Shown here: positions 7,877 through 17,001 of the stretch, piece after piece
How positions within the stretch are numbered: position 1 is the first letter of the stretch
How the letters are laid out: every line of letters begins with the position of its first letter
Origin: an uncultured Novosphingobium sp.
GTDB lineage: Bacteria; Pseudomonadota; Alphaproteobacteria; Sphingomonadales; Sphingomonadaceae
DNA: 64,000 nt
Direction of reading: 5' to 3'
Assembly: GCA_946886075.1 (NCBI GenBank)
Contig: CAMPHR010000006.1
Location: 51,561 to 115,560 of the forward strand
Made by a program: the position numbers and the translations under genes
Notes under the pieces: generated by a model
Seen by the model: only the letters and a program-made list of their open reading frames with translations
The model's database searches: none
Told to the model about the DNA's origin: nothing

Positions 7877-8545
7877 AGTTCGTCGGGGCGGCCCATGCGG
7901 CCTCCTGGATTAAAAGCGAGCATCTGCTCATATTCGGCCGGGTTTTCGCGCTTCCGATTGCCGAAGAAACCATCATCGACATACACCATGCCGGGCGAGA
8001 TATTATTGGCGCGCACACCCTTGAGGGCGCCCATTCTCGATAGGCTCTTGGTAAAGGTCAGGAGGCTCGCCTTGATCGACGCATAGGCGTCGGCGCTGTG
8101 ACATGCTTGCGGCGTTGGACGAGATGGCGAGGAAGGAGCTGTCGCCATAGCGTGCCGCTGCTGCTTCCAAAAACGGCCATACTGCTTTTGAAGCATTCAC
8201 AGCCTCCATCAGGTCTACCGCGATTGCACTTTCCCATACTTCGGCGCTGTTGGATTATGCCGTGCTGGTTGCATTTGAAATATAGGCGTCGATACCGCCA
8301 AATTCGTCGGCTACATCAAGGATGAACGTCTTGGTCGCTTCACTGTCTCCTTGATCGACGGCTCGTCCAAACGCCTTCACCCCTGTGGCTTGTTATGCCG
8401 CGACAGCTTCTTTGCCTTGCGGGCCATGATGGCGACGTTTGCGCCTTCCGCGGCAAAAAGCTTGGCCGTCGCACGGCCAATTCCACGTGTTCCGCCCGAG
8501 ATTAGTGCGGTGCGTCCCCTAAGCTTTGTGTCGAACGATCTTCTC
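7872..8545 (-). pseudogene. Broken short-chain dehydrogenase/reductase gene
   Basis: Pieces of one SDR appear in order on the reverse strand. LISGGTRGIGRATAKLFAAE is the nucleotide-binding site, GGIDAYISNATSTA the NNAG region, AYASIKASLLTFTKSLSRMG the catalytic Y-x-x-x-K helix, and VRANNISPGMV the following strand. The frame is broken by a shift near 8380, a TAA at 8255-8257 and another shift near 8100-8110. No start codon follows the AGAGGAG near 8535. The C-terminal end after GRMGRPDELA is replaced by the PhyH-like fragment. At least four independent lesions make this a clear pseudogene. The intact ancestor was probably an acyl-chain or alcohol dehydrogenase beside the acyl-CoA operon. Confidence 0.85.
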
Positions 8546-8792
8546 CTCTGACGATATTATACTTGTAATGACAAGGGCTTAATATGGCGAAGTCGAGAAG
8601 CAGGTTAGATGAGCATAGTCCGATCACTTCGCGAGCACAGCAGCGACTGGCAAGAAAAAACCTAGCTCCTTCCTGCTTATAGGTGACAATTTGTAGATCG
8701 AATATGGCTGGTTTGTAATATCTCAAACTGGGATTGCTCATATACCGAATTGGCACACCCCTTGAGCGGTATGAAGCTGACGCCCAGCACCA
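8546..8792. other. AT-richer stretch without a supportable gene
   Basis: These 247 bases are visibly richer in A and T than the flanks and follow the decayed SDR gene. The only reading frame of note is a 32-codon one at 8584-8682 (+), beginning MAKSRSRLDEHSPITSRAQQ, which could be the beginning of a lost divergent gene. It has no convincing Shine-Dalgarno site and I recognise no family. The TonB gene ends at 8793. I see no terminal repeats or target-site duplications of an insertion sequence. Confidence 0.4.
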
Positions 8793-9551
8793 TCATGCGG
8801 GTAATGTGAACAGTATCGGCGCGGTGAATTCGATGCGCTCTCCGGACAGTTCAGCCGGGGCGGGAGGATAGGGCGCCGCGCGGCGCAGCATCGCTTCGGC
8901 TTCCTCATCCAGCACTTCATTGCCCGACCCTCGGATGATAGCGCCCTCAAGCAGCATGCCGGCGCGGTTCAGGACAAAGCGGACCTGCACCTGCCCCTCC
9001 TCCCGCCGCATCCGGGCGCGACGAGGATAGATTTTATGGGCGTAAAGCCAGGATCGTATCTTTGCGGCGTAGCTGCGGCTTGTGCCTGCGGGCGCCCGCA
9101 CGTCCAAGCCATCGGCGGCGCCGCGCCGGGCGGGGGATGCAGTCGCGGGAGCGGAAGCGTCGGCGGTCGCCGGGCGGGAAGGCTGTGGCGCGGCCACGGC
9201 GGCATCGGGAGTGGAGACGGCGGGCTGCAAGGGCGAGGATGAATGAATGCGCGACGGCACCGGGACGATCGGCGGCCTAACCTCTGCAACCACCGCCGAT
9301 ATGGGCGTCGGCGCGGGGGGCGGAGGCTGGGTGGCGGCGGGCGCGCTGTCCGCCGCCATGTCCGCCGCTTCCTTGCCCTGCTCGGTTCCCTTGGGCAATG
9401 CCAGGGACAGGACAGTCAGGGCAGCGGTCTCGACCCGCCGACTGACATGTCCCATGCCCAGGTTGAGCAGCGCTGCGATCAACAGGCCATTGACCAGCAG
9501 CGATGCCGCCGCTGGCCCACCTATGCGAAAGGGATGCGCTGCCCGATCCAT
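8793..9551 (-). CDS. TonB-family energy transducer
   Basis: The start ATG at 9551 (MDRAAHPFRIGG) lies 4 nt after the receptor gene, giving about 252 residues. A single N-terminal membrane helix (AAASLLVNGLLIAALLNLGM) is followed by a long Pro/Ala-rich linker that spans the periplasm. The C-terminal TonB domain contains WLYAHKIYPRRARMRREEGQ, RFVLNRAGMLLEGAIIRGSG and APYPPAP. It should pass proton-motive energy from ExbB/ExbD to an outer-membrane receptor, most likely the one encoded directly upstream. No exbB or exbD lies in the window, so a shared ExbBD is implied. An upstream in-frame extension to 9602 overlaps the receptor gene and is unlikely to be used. Confidence 0.9.
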   Translation of the reverse strand: MDRAAHPFRIGGPAAASLLVNGLLIAALLNLGMGHVSRRVETAALTVLSLALPKGTEQGKEAADMAADSAPAATQPPPPAPTPISAVVAEVRPPIVPVPSRIHSSSPLQPAVSTPDAAVAAPQPSRPATADASAPATASPARRGAADGLDVRAPAGTSRSYAAKIRSWLYAHKIYPRRARMRREEGQVQVRFVLNRAGMLLEGAIIRGSGNEVLDEEAEAMLRRAAPYPPAPAELSGERIEFTAPILFTLPA

Positions 9552-9555
9552 GGCG

Positions 9556-11637
9556 TCAGAATGTATTGGCCACGGTGAAGCGGAAGCTCTGGCCCTCCGC
9601 ATCGAGCGCGGAAAGGTGTCGGCGATATTGTTTGTCGAAGATATTATCCACGGCGAAGCGGAATTCGAAACCCTGCGCAGGGCCGCTCTGTGGCTTGAAG
9701 GCGAAGAACAGATTGTGGACGCTGTAGCCCGGCGTTGGAAGGCCCGATCCCGCCGAGGAGAAGGGCCCCGTCGTCACTTGATCCTGCCGCTCGGCAAACT
9801 CGCCGGTCCATCCGCCGGACAGGCCGGTCTCCGCATCGGCGTAGCCAAGCGTCAGCCGATAATCGTTGGCCGGGATAGTATTGAGATAATTTCCGGTCAG
9901 TCGATCCTTGCCATCGATGAAGGACGCGTTGCCGCGCGCGAAGAAGCCGCCGATGCCATATTCGGCCTCGACCTCCAGTCCCTTGAAGCGCGATCGATTG
10001 ACGTTCTGGAAATAGGGCGTTCCCGCTGGTCCCGCGACATTGACGATCAGGTCCTTCACATCGTTGCGGAACAGGGTGGTCTTGGCACGGAATCGATCAG
10101 CTTCGCCCAGCAGTCCGTCGAAGGACAGGGTGAAGCCTGCTTCGACATTGTCCGATTTTTCCGGCCGCAGGTCAGGATTGTTGGGCCGCGTTGCCGATCG
10201 GGTGAAGATCTCGTCGACATTGGGCATGCGAACCGTTCGCGCGATTGATCCAAAAAGCCCGAACCACGGCGTGACATTGTAGAGCGCGGCGAACTTGGGC
10301 GACACGCCGCTGTCCTTCACTTCGCCGGTCAGGCGGGTGCCCCCGACGACCGTCGCGCCGGGCTTCAGCTTCGTCCAGTCGACACGGATGCCCGGCATGA
10401 TGGTCAGCTTGTCGGACCAGACGATCTCCAACTGGCCGAACAGGCCATAGCGATCCATGTCGCCTTCAGGATGGGTGCCCGCGCCTGGCGTCACCGCACC
10501 GCTAAGGCCGACGCGGGGGTTGCGCCGTTCTTGCGTGCTCCACTGGCCGCCAAGGATCAGGAAGGTCGTCCAGTCGCCGCCCATGTCGAACCGGCTGCTG
10601 TTCTGGACCTTCGCCTGCCAGCTTTCATAGGTGAAGTCCGAGTAAGCGAGCGGGCCAAGGAAGCTGGTTTCGGTCTGATGGACCTTCGACAGCGAATAGG
10701 CGGCCTGCGCCTCGATATTGAAGAGGTTGCTGCCGTTGAAGTCGTTGACATAGCCGAGCACGGCCGTCTTGTCGTGGACGCGGCGGCGCATCAGGCTGTT
10801 GCCGGTGGCGGCGGACACCTGGTCATAGACTTGCGGCGCGTCGCTCAGCCAATCCTGATAGCTGGCCCAGATCGCATGCTTGCTGTTGCCACCGATCGCG
10901 ACCCGGCCCTTGACCAGCCAACTGTCGGATTTCGTCGCGGAAGCGGCGACCGTGTCTCCGTCGCCGTTCTTGTAATCATCTGTGCGGCGATAATTGTAGC
11001 TGCCGAGCAGTTCGACGCCTTCTGTCGGCTGAACCGCGACGATGCCCGACAGGGTATGGGCCTGCGCGTTGGTTTCCGTTGCGGCCTTCAGGCGCACCGC
11101 CAGCGGGTCGCCCGGGGTGAGGAAGTCCGACGCATCCTTGGTCGTGAAGTTGACCACGCCCGCCAACGCGCCCGCGCCATAGAGCGTCGAGGACGCAGGG
11201 CCGCGCAACACCTCAACCCGCTTGTACAGTTCCGGCTCGGTGAAGAGCGCGCCCATTCGATATTGTTCGTAGAATTTCGTGACGCCATCGACGTTCAGCA
11301 GGATGCGATTGTCGCTGTCGCCGATCGCGGTGCCCATGCCGCGAATGTTGAAGCCCTGGCCCAGCTGGCCGACGCCGCCCTGGACATTGACGCCCGGCAT
11401 GCCTTCGAGCAGGTCGCCGATCGTGGTCGCCTGAAGCTGGTCGACATCCTCCTGGTCGAGCGCGCTGACCGCCTGAGGCGTATCGATCGCGACCTTTTCC
11501 ACACCGGCGGAGATGACCAGACGGTCGAGCGCCATACGCGTGGTTTCCGGCGTGTCGGCATCATTCTGCGCCAGCGCAACACTTGGCATGACGATCATCG
11601 CAGTCCCAAGCAGCAGTGGCAATCTGGTCTTCTTCAT
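9556..11637 (-). CDS. TonB-dependent outer-membrane receptor, hemoglobin/heme type
   Basis: A 693-residue receptor with a signal peptide (MKKTRLPLLLGTAMIVMPSV...ALAQ), an early TonB-box-like stretch (LDRLVISAG), and a plug domain containing LLEGMPGVNVQGG, NIRGMG, VEVLRGPASSTLYGAGALAG and VVNFTTKD. The long beta-barrel ends in an aromatic residue (VANTF). The barrel segment VRMPNVDEIFTRS...NNPDLRPEKSDNVEAG matches the FRAP/NPNL region of heme and hemoglobin receptors only loosely. The TonB gene follows 4 nt later. A divergent DUF4198 gene and a Fur-like site upstream support iron or heme uptake, though another metal chelate is possible. Confidence 0.9.
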   Translation of the reverse strand: MKKTRLPLLLGTAMIVMPSVALAQNDADTPETTRMALDRLVISAGVEKVAIDTPQAVSALDQEDVDQLQATTIGDLLEGMPGVNVQGGVGQLGQGFNIRGMGTAIGDSDNRILLNVDGVTKFYEQYRMGALFTEPELYKRVEVLRGPASSTLYGAGALAGVVNFTTKDASDFLTPGDPLAVRLKAATETNAQAHTLSGIVAVQPTEGVELLGSYNYRRTDDYKNGDGDTVAASATKSDSWLVKGRVAIGGNSKHAIWASYQDWLSDAPQVYDQVSAATGNSLMRRRVHDKTAVLGYVNDFNGSNLFNIEAQAAYSLSKVHQTETSFLGPLAYSDFTYESWQAKVQNSSRFDMGGDWTTFLILGGQWSTQERRNPRVGLSGAVTPGAGTHPEGDMDRYGLFGQLEIVWSDKLTIMPGIRVDWTKLKPGATVVGGTRLTGEVKDSGVSPKFAALYNVTPWFGLFGSIARTVRMPNVDEIFTRSATRPNNPDLRPEKSDNVEAGFTLSFDGLLGEADRFRAKTTLFRNDVKDLIVNVAGPAGTPYFQNVNRSRFKGLEVEAEYGIGGFFARGNASFIDGKDRLTGNYLNTIPANDYRLTLGYADAETGLSGGWTGEFAERQDQVTTGPFSSAGSGLPTPGYSVHNLFFAFKPQSGPAQGFEFRFAVDNIFDKQYRRHLSALDAEGQSFRFTVANTF

Positions 11638-11711
11638 GTGGTGCAGCCCCCTTAGGCAATGAGTGAGAGGCGAACGCCCCTGCGACCGCCACCTAGCAGC
11701 TATAAACGATA

Positions 11712-11729
11712 TTGCAAGTGAGTCGCATT
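11712..11729. promoter_or_regulatory. Candidate Fur-type iron box between divergent genes
   Basis: The 125-bp divergent gap contains TTGCAAGTGAGTCGCATT, close to Fur boxes of the TTGCAAATGATTCGCATT kind, with TGC and GCA as inverted outer bases. It lies about 75 bp upstream of the receptor and 33 bp upstream of the DUF4198 start, so one bound repressor could control both. The sequence resemblance is seen; binding by Fur (or Irr/Mur) is inferred. Confidence 0.45.
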
Positions 11730-11762
11730 AGAGATAGATGCGGCGACAGAAAGGGGACTTTA

Positions 11763-12551
11763 ATGAAATCATCAGTATATCTGGCTGCCGCCATTGTGCT
11801 GGCAGCGATCGGCACGTCCGTCGCGCAGGCGCACATGCCCTATGTGCTGCCGACCTTGTTCGACGTGGGCAAGGGGGACCATGTCACCGTGCAGTCGGCC
11901 TTTGCGGAAGACGCCTTCCTGCCTGAAGTGGCGATGCGCGATGCGCCCTTCCATCTGGTCGGGCCAGACGGGAAGGCGGTGCCGGTGGGCCAGGTCACGC
12001 ATCTGCGCGACCTCAGCATATTCGAAGCGGCGATCCCTGCGGACGGCACCTATCGTATCACCAGCGGTCAGCGTGCCGGGCGTAAGAGCAAGATGTTCAG
12101 GCAGGGTGGCGAATGGAAAATGGGGGGCGAAGGCGCCAAACCCGCCGCTGATGCCGAGCAGGTCGAAGTGCAAAGCATGACGCTGGCCGACGCCTATGTG
12201 ACACGGGGCCAAGCGAGCGATGCAGCGCTCAAGCCCACGGGCAAGGCGCTCGAAATCCAGCCGATCACTCATCCCAATGGCATCGTCGCGGGATCGGACG
12301 CCAGTTTTGCCCTGCTGTTCGACGGCAAGCCGCTGGCTGGGGCGGACATCACCCTGTTTCGCGGCGCCGGACTATATGATGGTCGCAAGGTAGCGGCTCA
12401 GGTCAAGAGCGGAACTGACGGCCGCTTCAGCCTGAAGCCAGAGGACGCGGGCACCTATCTGATCCTAGTGCGCCATCGCACCGCAGCGCCAGCCGGTTCG
12501 GAAACGCCCTATCGCAGCTATACCTATAGCCTGACCTTCGACGCCGCCTGA
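11763..12551 (+). CDS. DUF4198 periplasmic protein
   Basis: The ATG at 11763 follows a good Shine-Dalgarno (AAAGGGGAC) and gives 262 residues. A signal peptide ends at VAQA, directly before HMPYVLPTLFDV, so a histidine is the first or second mature residue. DUF4198 proteins (NikM-like fold) have a beta-rich body with an N-terminal histidine and are often encoded near metal transporters and TonB receptors; GTYRITSGQRAGRKSKMF and DGRFSLKPEDAGTYLILVRH are typical blocks. It is divergent from the receptor gene and 34 bp before the EF-hand gene. A role in periplasmic metal or heme handling is likely but unproven. Confidence 0.82.
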   Translation: MKSSVYLAAAIVLAAIGTSVAQAHMPYVLPTLFDVGKGDHVTVQSAFAEDAFLPEVAMRDAPFHLVGPDGKAVPVGQVTHLRDLSIFEAAIPADGTYRITSGQRAGRKSKMFRQGGEWKMGGEGAKPAADAEQVEVQSMTLADAYVTRGQASDAALKPTGKALEIQPITHPNGIVAGSDASFALLFDGKPLAGADITLFRGAGLYDGRKVAAQVKSGTDGRFSLKPEDAGTYLILVRHRTAAPAGSETPYRSYTYSLTFDAA

Positions 12552-12585
12552 CCGCAGCGCCATGTTCTTTTTCCAAGGAGATCTC

Positions 12586-13077
12586 ATGAAAATCCATCTT
12601 CCGCTGACCGCCGCCCTGCTTGCCACCGCTGCAACGGCGAGCGCCGCCCCGCATGAAGGGTCAGCCTTCATCCACGATTATGACGCCGACCATGACGGCC
12701 AGGTCACGCGCGCCGAGTTCGACGCAGGCCGCATCGCCCGTTTCAAGGCTACGGATGCGAATGGTGACGGCTGGCTATCCGAAGAAGAATATGTCGGCGA
12801 ATATCGCGCACGGCTGGAGCAGCAACTTGCCGCCTCGAACCTTGGCGAGGACAAGAAGACCGAGGAACGCCAGCGCCAGATGCGCCAGGCCCATGTCCGC
12901 TTTGGCGTGCTGGACAAGGATAAGAACGGCAAGATGGTCCAGGCCGAATATGACGCCTCTGGTGCGCGTGCCTTCGCCGAGCAGGATAATGACAAAGACG
13001 GCATCGTGACGGCTGCGGATGCCGCCGCCACGGCAGCGCGTCGGTTGGCGGAGCGGCAAAAGGCCGATCGGCAATAA
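12586..13077 (+). CDS. Secreted EF-hand calcium-binding protein
   Basis: The ATG at 12586 is chosen because AAGGAGAT sits just upstream and a signal peptide (MKIHLPLTAALLATAATASA) follows. The mature part of the 163-residue protein contains four EF-hand loops: DYDADHDGQVTRAE, DANGDGWLSEEE, DKDKNGKMVQAE and DNDKDGIVTAAD. The first two and the last two are paired, with a charged helix between. It probably binds calcium (or another divalent metal) in the periplasm. It follows the DUF4198 gene closely and may share its transcript. Small EF-hand proteins beside TonB receptors are common in this group, but their task is not established. Confidence 0.88.
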   Translation: MKIHLPLTAALLATAATASAAPHEGSAFIHDYDADHDGQVTRAEFDAGRIARFKATDANGDGWLSEEEYVGEYRARLEQQLAASNLGEDKKTEERQRQMRQAHVRFGVLDKDKNGKMVQAEYDASGARAFAEQDNDKDGIVTAADAAATAARRLAERQKADRQ

Positions 13078-13097
13078 GCTATCGGGGAATGCATGTG

Positions 13098-13123
13098 CCC
13101 CTCCAGTTCATGGACTGGAGGGG
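13098..13123. terminator. Hairpin between convergent genes
   Basis: A perfect 10-bp inverted repeat, CCCCTCCAGT-TCATGG-ACTGGAGGGG, lies 20 bp after the EF-hand stop and spans the stop codon of the convergent antiporter gene (TCA at 13108-13110 on the plus strand, in the loop). No clear T-run follows on either side, so it could be a bidirectional terminator of weak type or an mRNA 3'-end stabiliser. Confidence 0.5.
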
Positions 13124-14457
13124 TGAGCCGCCCTCTGGCGGGCCGTTGCCAAGGCACCTAGGCTCGCTGCGCCATCTGGCTCATCCGTCGGCACGTCTGG
13201 TCGGTCCGGATCACGTCCCTGCTGCCGGTCGATGGAGCGCATCACCGGCGTCACGGTCAATCCGTGCAGCAGGATCGAAAGCAGCGCGACGAGCCCAACG
13301 ATCGCCCATAGGCGCTCGGCTTCGGCAAAGTCGGCATGATTGAGGGCATAAGCCAGATAGTAGAAGGATCCGACGCCACGAATGCCGAAGAAGGCCAGCG
13401 TCAGCTTTTCCGACCGGTCCGCGGGAAAATTCGTCAGCCCGATCAGTCCGGCGGCGGGTCGCACCAGCAGGATGATCACGACAGCAGCCAACACGTCCTG
13501 CCACTGCAATGGGACCAGCAGACCGCTCACCAACGCCCCGCCGAACAGCAGCAGCAGGACCATCATCGCGATCCGCTCTACCTGCTCGGTAATGTCATGC
13601 ATCTCGCGCTGGAATTCATGGTCGCGGTGGGATCGTCGCAGCGTCAGCGCGGTGATGAACACGGCGAGAAAGCCATAGCAGTCGAAAATCTCGGTGACGC
13701 CGTAAGATACGAATGTCGCTGCAATCGCGATCAGGCCATCACCGGTCTGCGCAAGTTTGCTTTCAGCGGGCACATGGAAAGTGAGCCAGCCAAACAGCTT
13801 GCCGATCAGCCAGCCGCCAGCGATGCCAGCGCCAATCTCCCACAGCACATCGTGCAGCAGCCAATCGCGCGCCCATGGGCCGCCGGTGGATGATGCCAGC
13901 GCGAGCGCTATCGCAAGGTTTACAAAGGGGAAGGCGAGGCCGTCGTTCAGGCCCGCTTCCGATGTCAGGCCAAAGCGTACCTCATCCTCCTCGCCGCTTT
14001 TTGGCGGACCGACCTGGACGTCAGATGCGAGGACCGGGTCAGTCGGTGCGAGACAGGCGCCGAGCAGCAGGGCGGCTGTCCATGACAGGCCGAGCCCCCA
14101 CCCGCCTATCAGCGTGATCGCCGCGATCGAAAGCGGCATGGTGATCGCCAGCAACCGCCATGTGACGGCCCAGCGGCGCCAACTGAACAGCCGGTCCAAC
14201 TTAAGTCCGGCCCCCATAAGTGCGATGATTACGACAAGCTCGGTAAATCGCTCGGTGAGTTTGGGAAAAGACAAAGGCATCGGGCGCAGCGACACGGCGG
14301 GCAGCAGAAAGACGCCCGCGCCGATCGCGATGCAAATGATCGGCAGCGACAAGGGCAGTCGTCTAAGAGCGAGCGGCAACCACGCAACGAGCGCGATCAG
14401 GACGCCTGCGCCTGTGAGCCAGAGTATATAAGGCTCAGGTGAGGAAAAGCCGGGCAT
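13108..14457 (-). CDS. Cation:proton antiporter, CPA1 (Na+/H+ exchanger) family
   Basis: This 449-residue inner-membrane protein has about 12 hydrophobic segments. Two family signatures are clear: LLLGACLAPTDPVLASDVQVG, and TSEAGLNDGLAFPFVNLA, whose acidic residue carries the ion. FFGIRGVGSFYYLAYALNHA near the end matches the last conserved helix pair. It should exchange Na+ (or K+/Li+) for H+ and help with pH and salt balance. A 40-residue hydrophilic tail is present. It stands alone, leftward, between the EF-hand gene and a TonB receptor, with its 3' end in a shared hairpin. Substrate selectivity cannot be read from sequence. Confidence 0.92.
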   Translation of the reverse strand: MPGFSSPEPYILWLTGAGVLIALVAWLPLALRRLPLSLPIICIAIGAGVFLLPAVSLRPMPLSFPKLTERFTELVVIIALMGAGLKLDRLFSWRRWAVTWRLLAITMPLSIAAITLIGGWGLGLSWTAALLLGACLAPTDPVLASDVQVGPPKSGEEDEVRFGLTSEAGLNDGLAFPFVNLAIALALASSTGGPWARDWLLHDVLWEIGAGIAGGWLIGKLFGWLTFHVPAESKLAQTGDGLIAIAATFVSYGVTEIFDCYGFLAVFITALTLRRSHRDHEFQREMHDITEQVERIAMMVLLLLFGGALVSGLLVPLQWQDVLAAVVIILLVRPAAGLIGLTNFPADRSEKLTLAFFGIRGVGSFYYLAYALNHADFAEAERLWAIVGLVALLSILLHGLTVTPVMRSIDRQQGRDPDRPDVPTDEPDGAASLGALATARQRAAHPSSP

Positions 14458-14568
14458 CCATGCTCAACCCTCCTGAAGCGCAAGCGTTCAACGCGTGATC
14501 CGCTGCCGCGCCGGAGGGTTGATGGACGGCAGCCGAATTTGGTTCTGGGTAAATGCCGGCCGGAAATG

Positions 14569-14601
14569 AAAAAGGGGCCAGCAGAAATAACTGCTGGCCC
14601 C
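14569..14601 (-). terminator. Rho-independent terminator of the second TonB receptor
   Basis: On the reverse strand an 11-bp GC-rich stem (GGGGCCAGCAG / CTGCTGGCCCC, 14574-14601) with a 6-nt loop is followed by TTTTT (14573-14569). It begins 28 bp after the receptor stop, so it is the clearest intrinsic terminator in the window. Confidence 0.88.
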
Positions 14602-14628
14602 GATTTCAACTTGAAAGACCCGTCGAGA

Positions 14629-17001
14629 TCAGAAGCGGAACATGCCGGTCAATCCGAATTCGCGCGGGTTGGTGACGTTCACGACGCGATAGCCGGAATT
14701 GTAGAAGCTTCCGTCTGCCGTGGCGACCTGCGCCGTGCCCAGGTTGATGTTGGTGATCCGCTTCTGGTTCAGCACATTCTTAGCGAACGCGGTGAGTTCA
14801 AAACGACCATCTTCGGTCCGGAACCCTGCAAAGATGTTCAACAGGGTGCGCGAGCGGTAGTCATAATCGACCTGGTCCGCATAGAAGCCCGGACGATAGT
14901 TGACGAGCGCGCGCAGGAACGGCGTCACTTCACCCATCGGGAAACGGATTTCCGTGTTGGCGGTCAGGTTGAAGTCCGGCGTCTGCGACAGACGGCCGTT
15001 GGTCTGGCAATAGCTGACATTGCCCGGCCCGGTGATAACAGGAGTGCCGTCCTGATTGGGAACGCCCGTCCCGGCAAAGTCATTGCAGGGCACGAGCGCG
15101 TTTTTGAAACGCGCACGAACGTAGGAAGCGCTGATGCCCAGGTCCCAATCGTCCGTTACGCGGCCGTCGATCGACGCTTCCACGCCCTTGATCTTGGCGT
15201 CACCATTATAGTTGAAATCGAACCCGCCGTTGACGGGCTGTCCCGGTGCGATCGCCGGTCCGTCTACGCTGCAAGCGCCATTTTCTTCAGGACAGTTGTA
15301 CTGGATGCCCGTGAAGCGGCTCAGATAATTTTCGAGCGTCTGATAGAAAGCCGAAACCGTGAAATTCACCCGGTTGTCGAACAGCTTGCCCTTCAGACCG
15401 GCTTCGAAGGAGTCGGTTTTTTCGGGTTGCGTGCGGATCAGGTCACGGCTCACCCCGGCTGGAACAGCTACGCCGGTGCTGCCTGCCCGATAGGAGTGGC
15501 CATAGGCAAAGTAGGCATTGAGGCGCGGATTGAATTCGTAGGAAATCGTCAGGCCGCCAGTCAGCGGCTTGTCCGTGAACCGCTGCAGATCGTCAGGAAC
15601 GCCCTGTTCAAACCGTTCGAAAGCAGGAATTCCGAAACCCGCGTAACCCGGAGAGGTCAGGAAGATATCAGTCGTCTGGACGTTTTTGATGATCGAATAG
15701 CGAAGGCCGCCCTCGATCGAGAAGCCGTTCGAGCGATAACGCAGGTTGCCGTTGAACGACCAGGTCTGCGTATTAACCGGGGTAAACACCTCGGTATTGA
15801 TCGGCAGATAGACGCCAAACTCAATCGGCACGGGCGCGAAGAACTGGTCTGCCCGCTGATTGGTCAAGACGGTGCCCGTCTGCTTGGTGTAGAAAGCACC
15901 AACGCCCCAGCCAAAACCTTCCGTGTTGTTGGAAGCGAGGCGGAGTTCCGCAGAGTCCACCTTGTAAGGCGTGCGGACCGTGGACGCACCCACATAACCA
16001 GGAATGGCGTTGCCCGAGTCGAGGTCGCGTTCAGCGCTCAGCCTGCTGAACTGATGGGCGCCAACGAAGGACAAGGTCGCCGGGCCAAGATCATAGTCGA
16101 ACGAGAGGTTGACGATGTGGCTTTCGTTCTGGTTGCGGAAGCGGCCATCCGACACGCCTGCATAGTCCGAAGCGTCAAGCGCGGGCCCGGACAGGTTGAA
16201 ACCATCTGCCAAAGCGCCCGAACCGACAACCTGCTGGTTCTGGAAGTTATCCGCGAACAGATACTGGTAGCTGAGATAAGCGGTGAAATCGCTGCTCGGA
16301 CGCCAGCCCAGCGTCACGCGAGCGCTTTCGGTGCTGCTGCGCGAACGTTCATCACGGTTGATGTTGCGGACGTTGTTCAGGCGATTGCCATCGACCAGGC
16401 CCGCGACGCGGATCGCAAGCGTGTCGTTGAACGGCAGCGAAACACCAGCCTGCACGTTGTAGCCGGCGCGCGATGTCGCGGTCGCCTGCGCATAGCCTTC
16501 GATCTCGTCGAAGTTCGGGCGACGGGTCGCGATGGTGATGGAGCCAGCCGGTGCGGAAAGGCCGCGCAGCAGGCCCTGGGGGCCGCGCAGGACTTCGATC
16601 TGCTGGATGTCGTACAGCGCGGTATAAACGGTCTGCGCGTCGGTCGGAATTTCGTTGTAATAGACCTGAACCGCCGGGCTGGTGCCCTGGTCGGGATCGA
16701 AGGTCACGCCGCGCAGCGTCGTCGTGTTATTGCGGCCCGTGGTGTTGGTGAGTTCGAGGCCAGGCGCAAGCTGCTGCACGTCCTTGGCATCGAAAATGTT
16801 GAACTTCTGAAGCTGCTCGCCGGTCGCGACATTGACCGCCATCGGCACCGACTGGAGCGACCGTGCCTCACGCGTGGCGGTGACGACGATCTCGTTTACA
16901 TCACTGCCTTCGCTGCTGACCGCGTCCTGCGCCAGAGCCGCAGCCGGTACGATAAGGGCGGCGCTGCACAGCAATGCAGCAAGGGAATTGGCCTTCTTCA
17001 T
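14629..17001 (-). CDS. TonB-dependent outer-membrane receptor
   Basis: A 790-residue receptor with a signal peptide ending AAALAQ, a TonB-box-like NEIVVTATREARSLQSVP, and a plug with VQQLAPGLELTN, TTTLRGVTFD, VYYNEIP and IEVLRGPQGLLRGLSAPAG. The beta-barrel closes with FGLTGMFRF, ending in phenylalanine as the assembly signal requires. It belongs to the large sphingomonad group of receptors that often import aromatic, terpenoid or other carbon compounds rather than iron. GGAAAGGA precedes the ATG at 17001, and a strong terminator follows. The divergent neighbours are a decayed acyl-CoA gene scar and a ketosteroid-dehydrogenase-like gene, so a steroid or terpenoid ligand is a reasonable guess only. 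Confidence 0.92.
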   Translation of the reverse strand: MKKANSLAALLCSAALIVPAAALAQDAVSSEGSDVNEIVVTATREARSLQSVPMAVNVATGEQLQKFNIFDAKDVQQLAPGLELTNTTGRNNTTTLRGVTFDPDQGTSPAVQVYYNEIPTDAQTVYTALYDIQQIEVLRGPQGLLRGLSAPAGSITIATRRPNFDEIEGYAQATATSRAGYNVQAGVSLPFNDTLAIRVAGLVDGNRLNNVRNINRDERSRSSTESARVTLGWRPSSDFTAYLSYQYLFADNFQNQQVVGSGALADGFNLSGPALDASDYAGVSDGRFRNQNESHIVNLSFDYDLGPATLSFVGAHQFSRLSAERDLDSGNAIPGYVGASTVRTPYKVDSAELRLASNNTEGFGWGVGAFYTKQTGTVLTNQRADQFFAPVPIEFGVYLPINTEVFTPVNTQTWSFNGNLRYRSNGFSIEGGLRYSIIKNVQTTDIFLTSPGYAGFGIPAFERFEQGVPDDLQRFTDKPLTGGLTISYEFNPRLNAYFAYGHSYRAGSTGVAVPAGVSRDLIRTQPEKTDSFEAGLKGKLFDNRVNFTVSAFYQTLENYLSRFTGIQYNCPEENGACSVDGPAIAPGQPVNGGFDFNYNGDAKIKGVEASIDGRVTDDWDLGISASYVRARFKNALVPCNDFAGTGVPNQDGTPVITGPGNVSYCQTNGRLSQTPDFNLTANTEIRFPMGEVTPFLRALVNYRPGFYADQVDYDYRSRTLLNIFAGFRTEDGRFELTAFAKNVLNQKRITNINLGTAQVATADGSFYNSGYRVVNVTNPREFGLTGMFRF

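Noticed and set aside
8584..8682. A 32-codon frame in the AT-richer stretch
   Set aside because: There is no Shine-Dalgarno, no recognisable family and no conserved context; it may be a chance frame or a truncated gene start.
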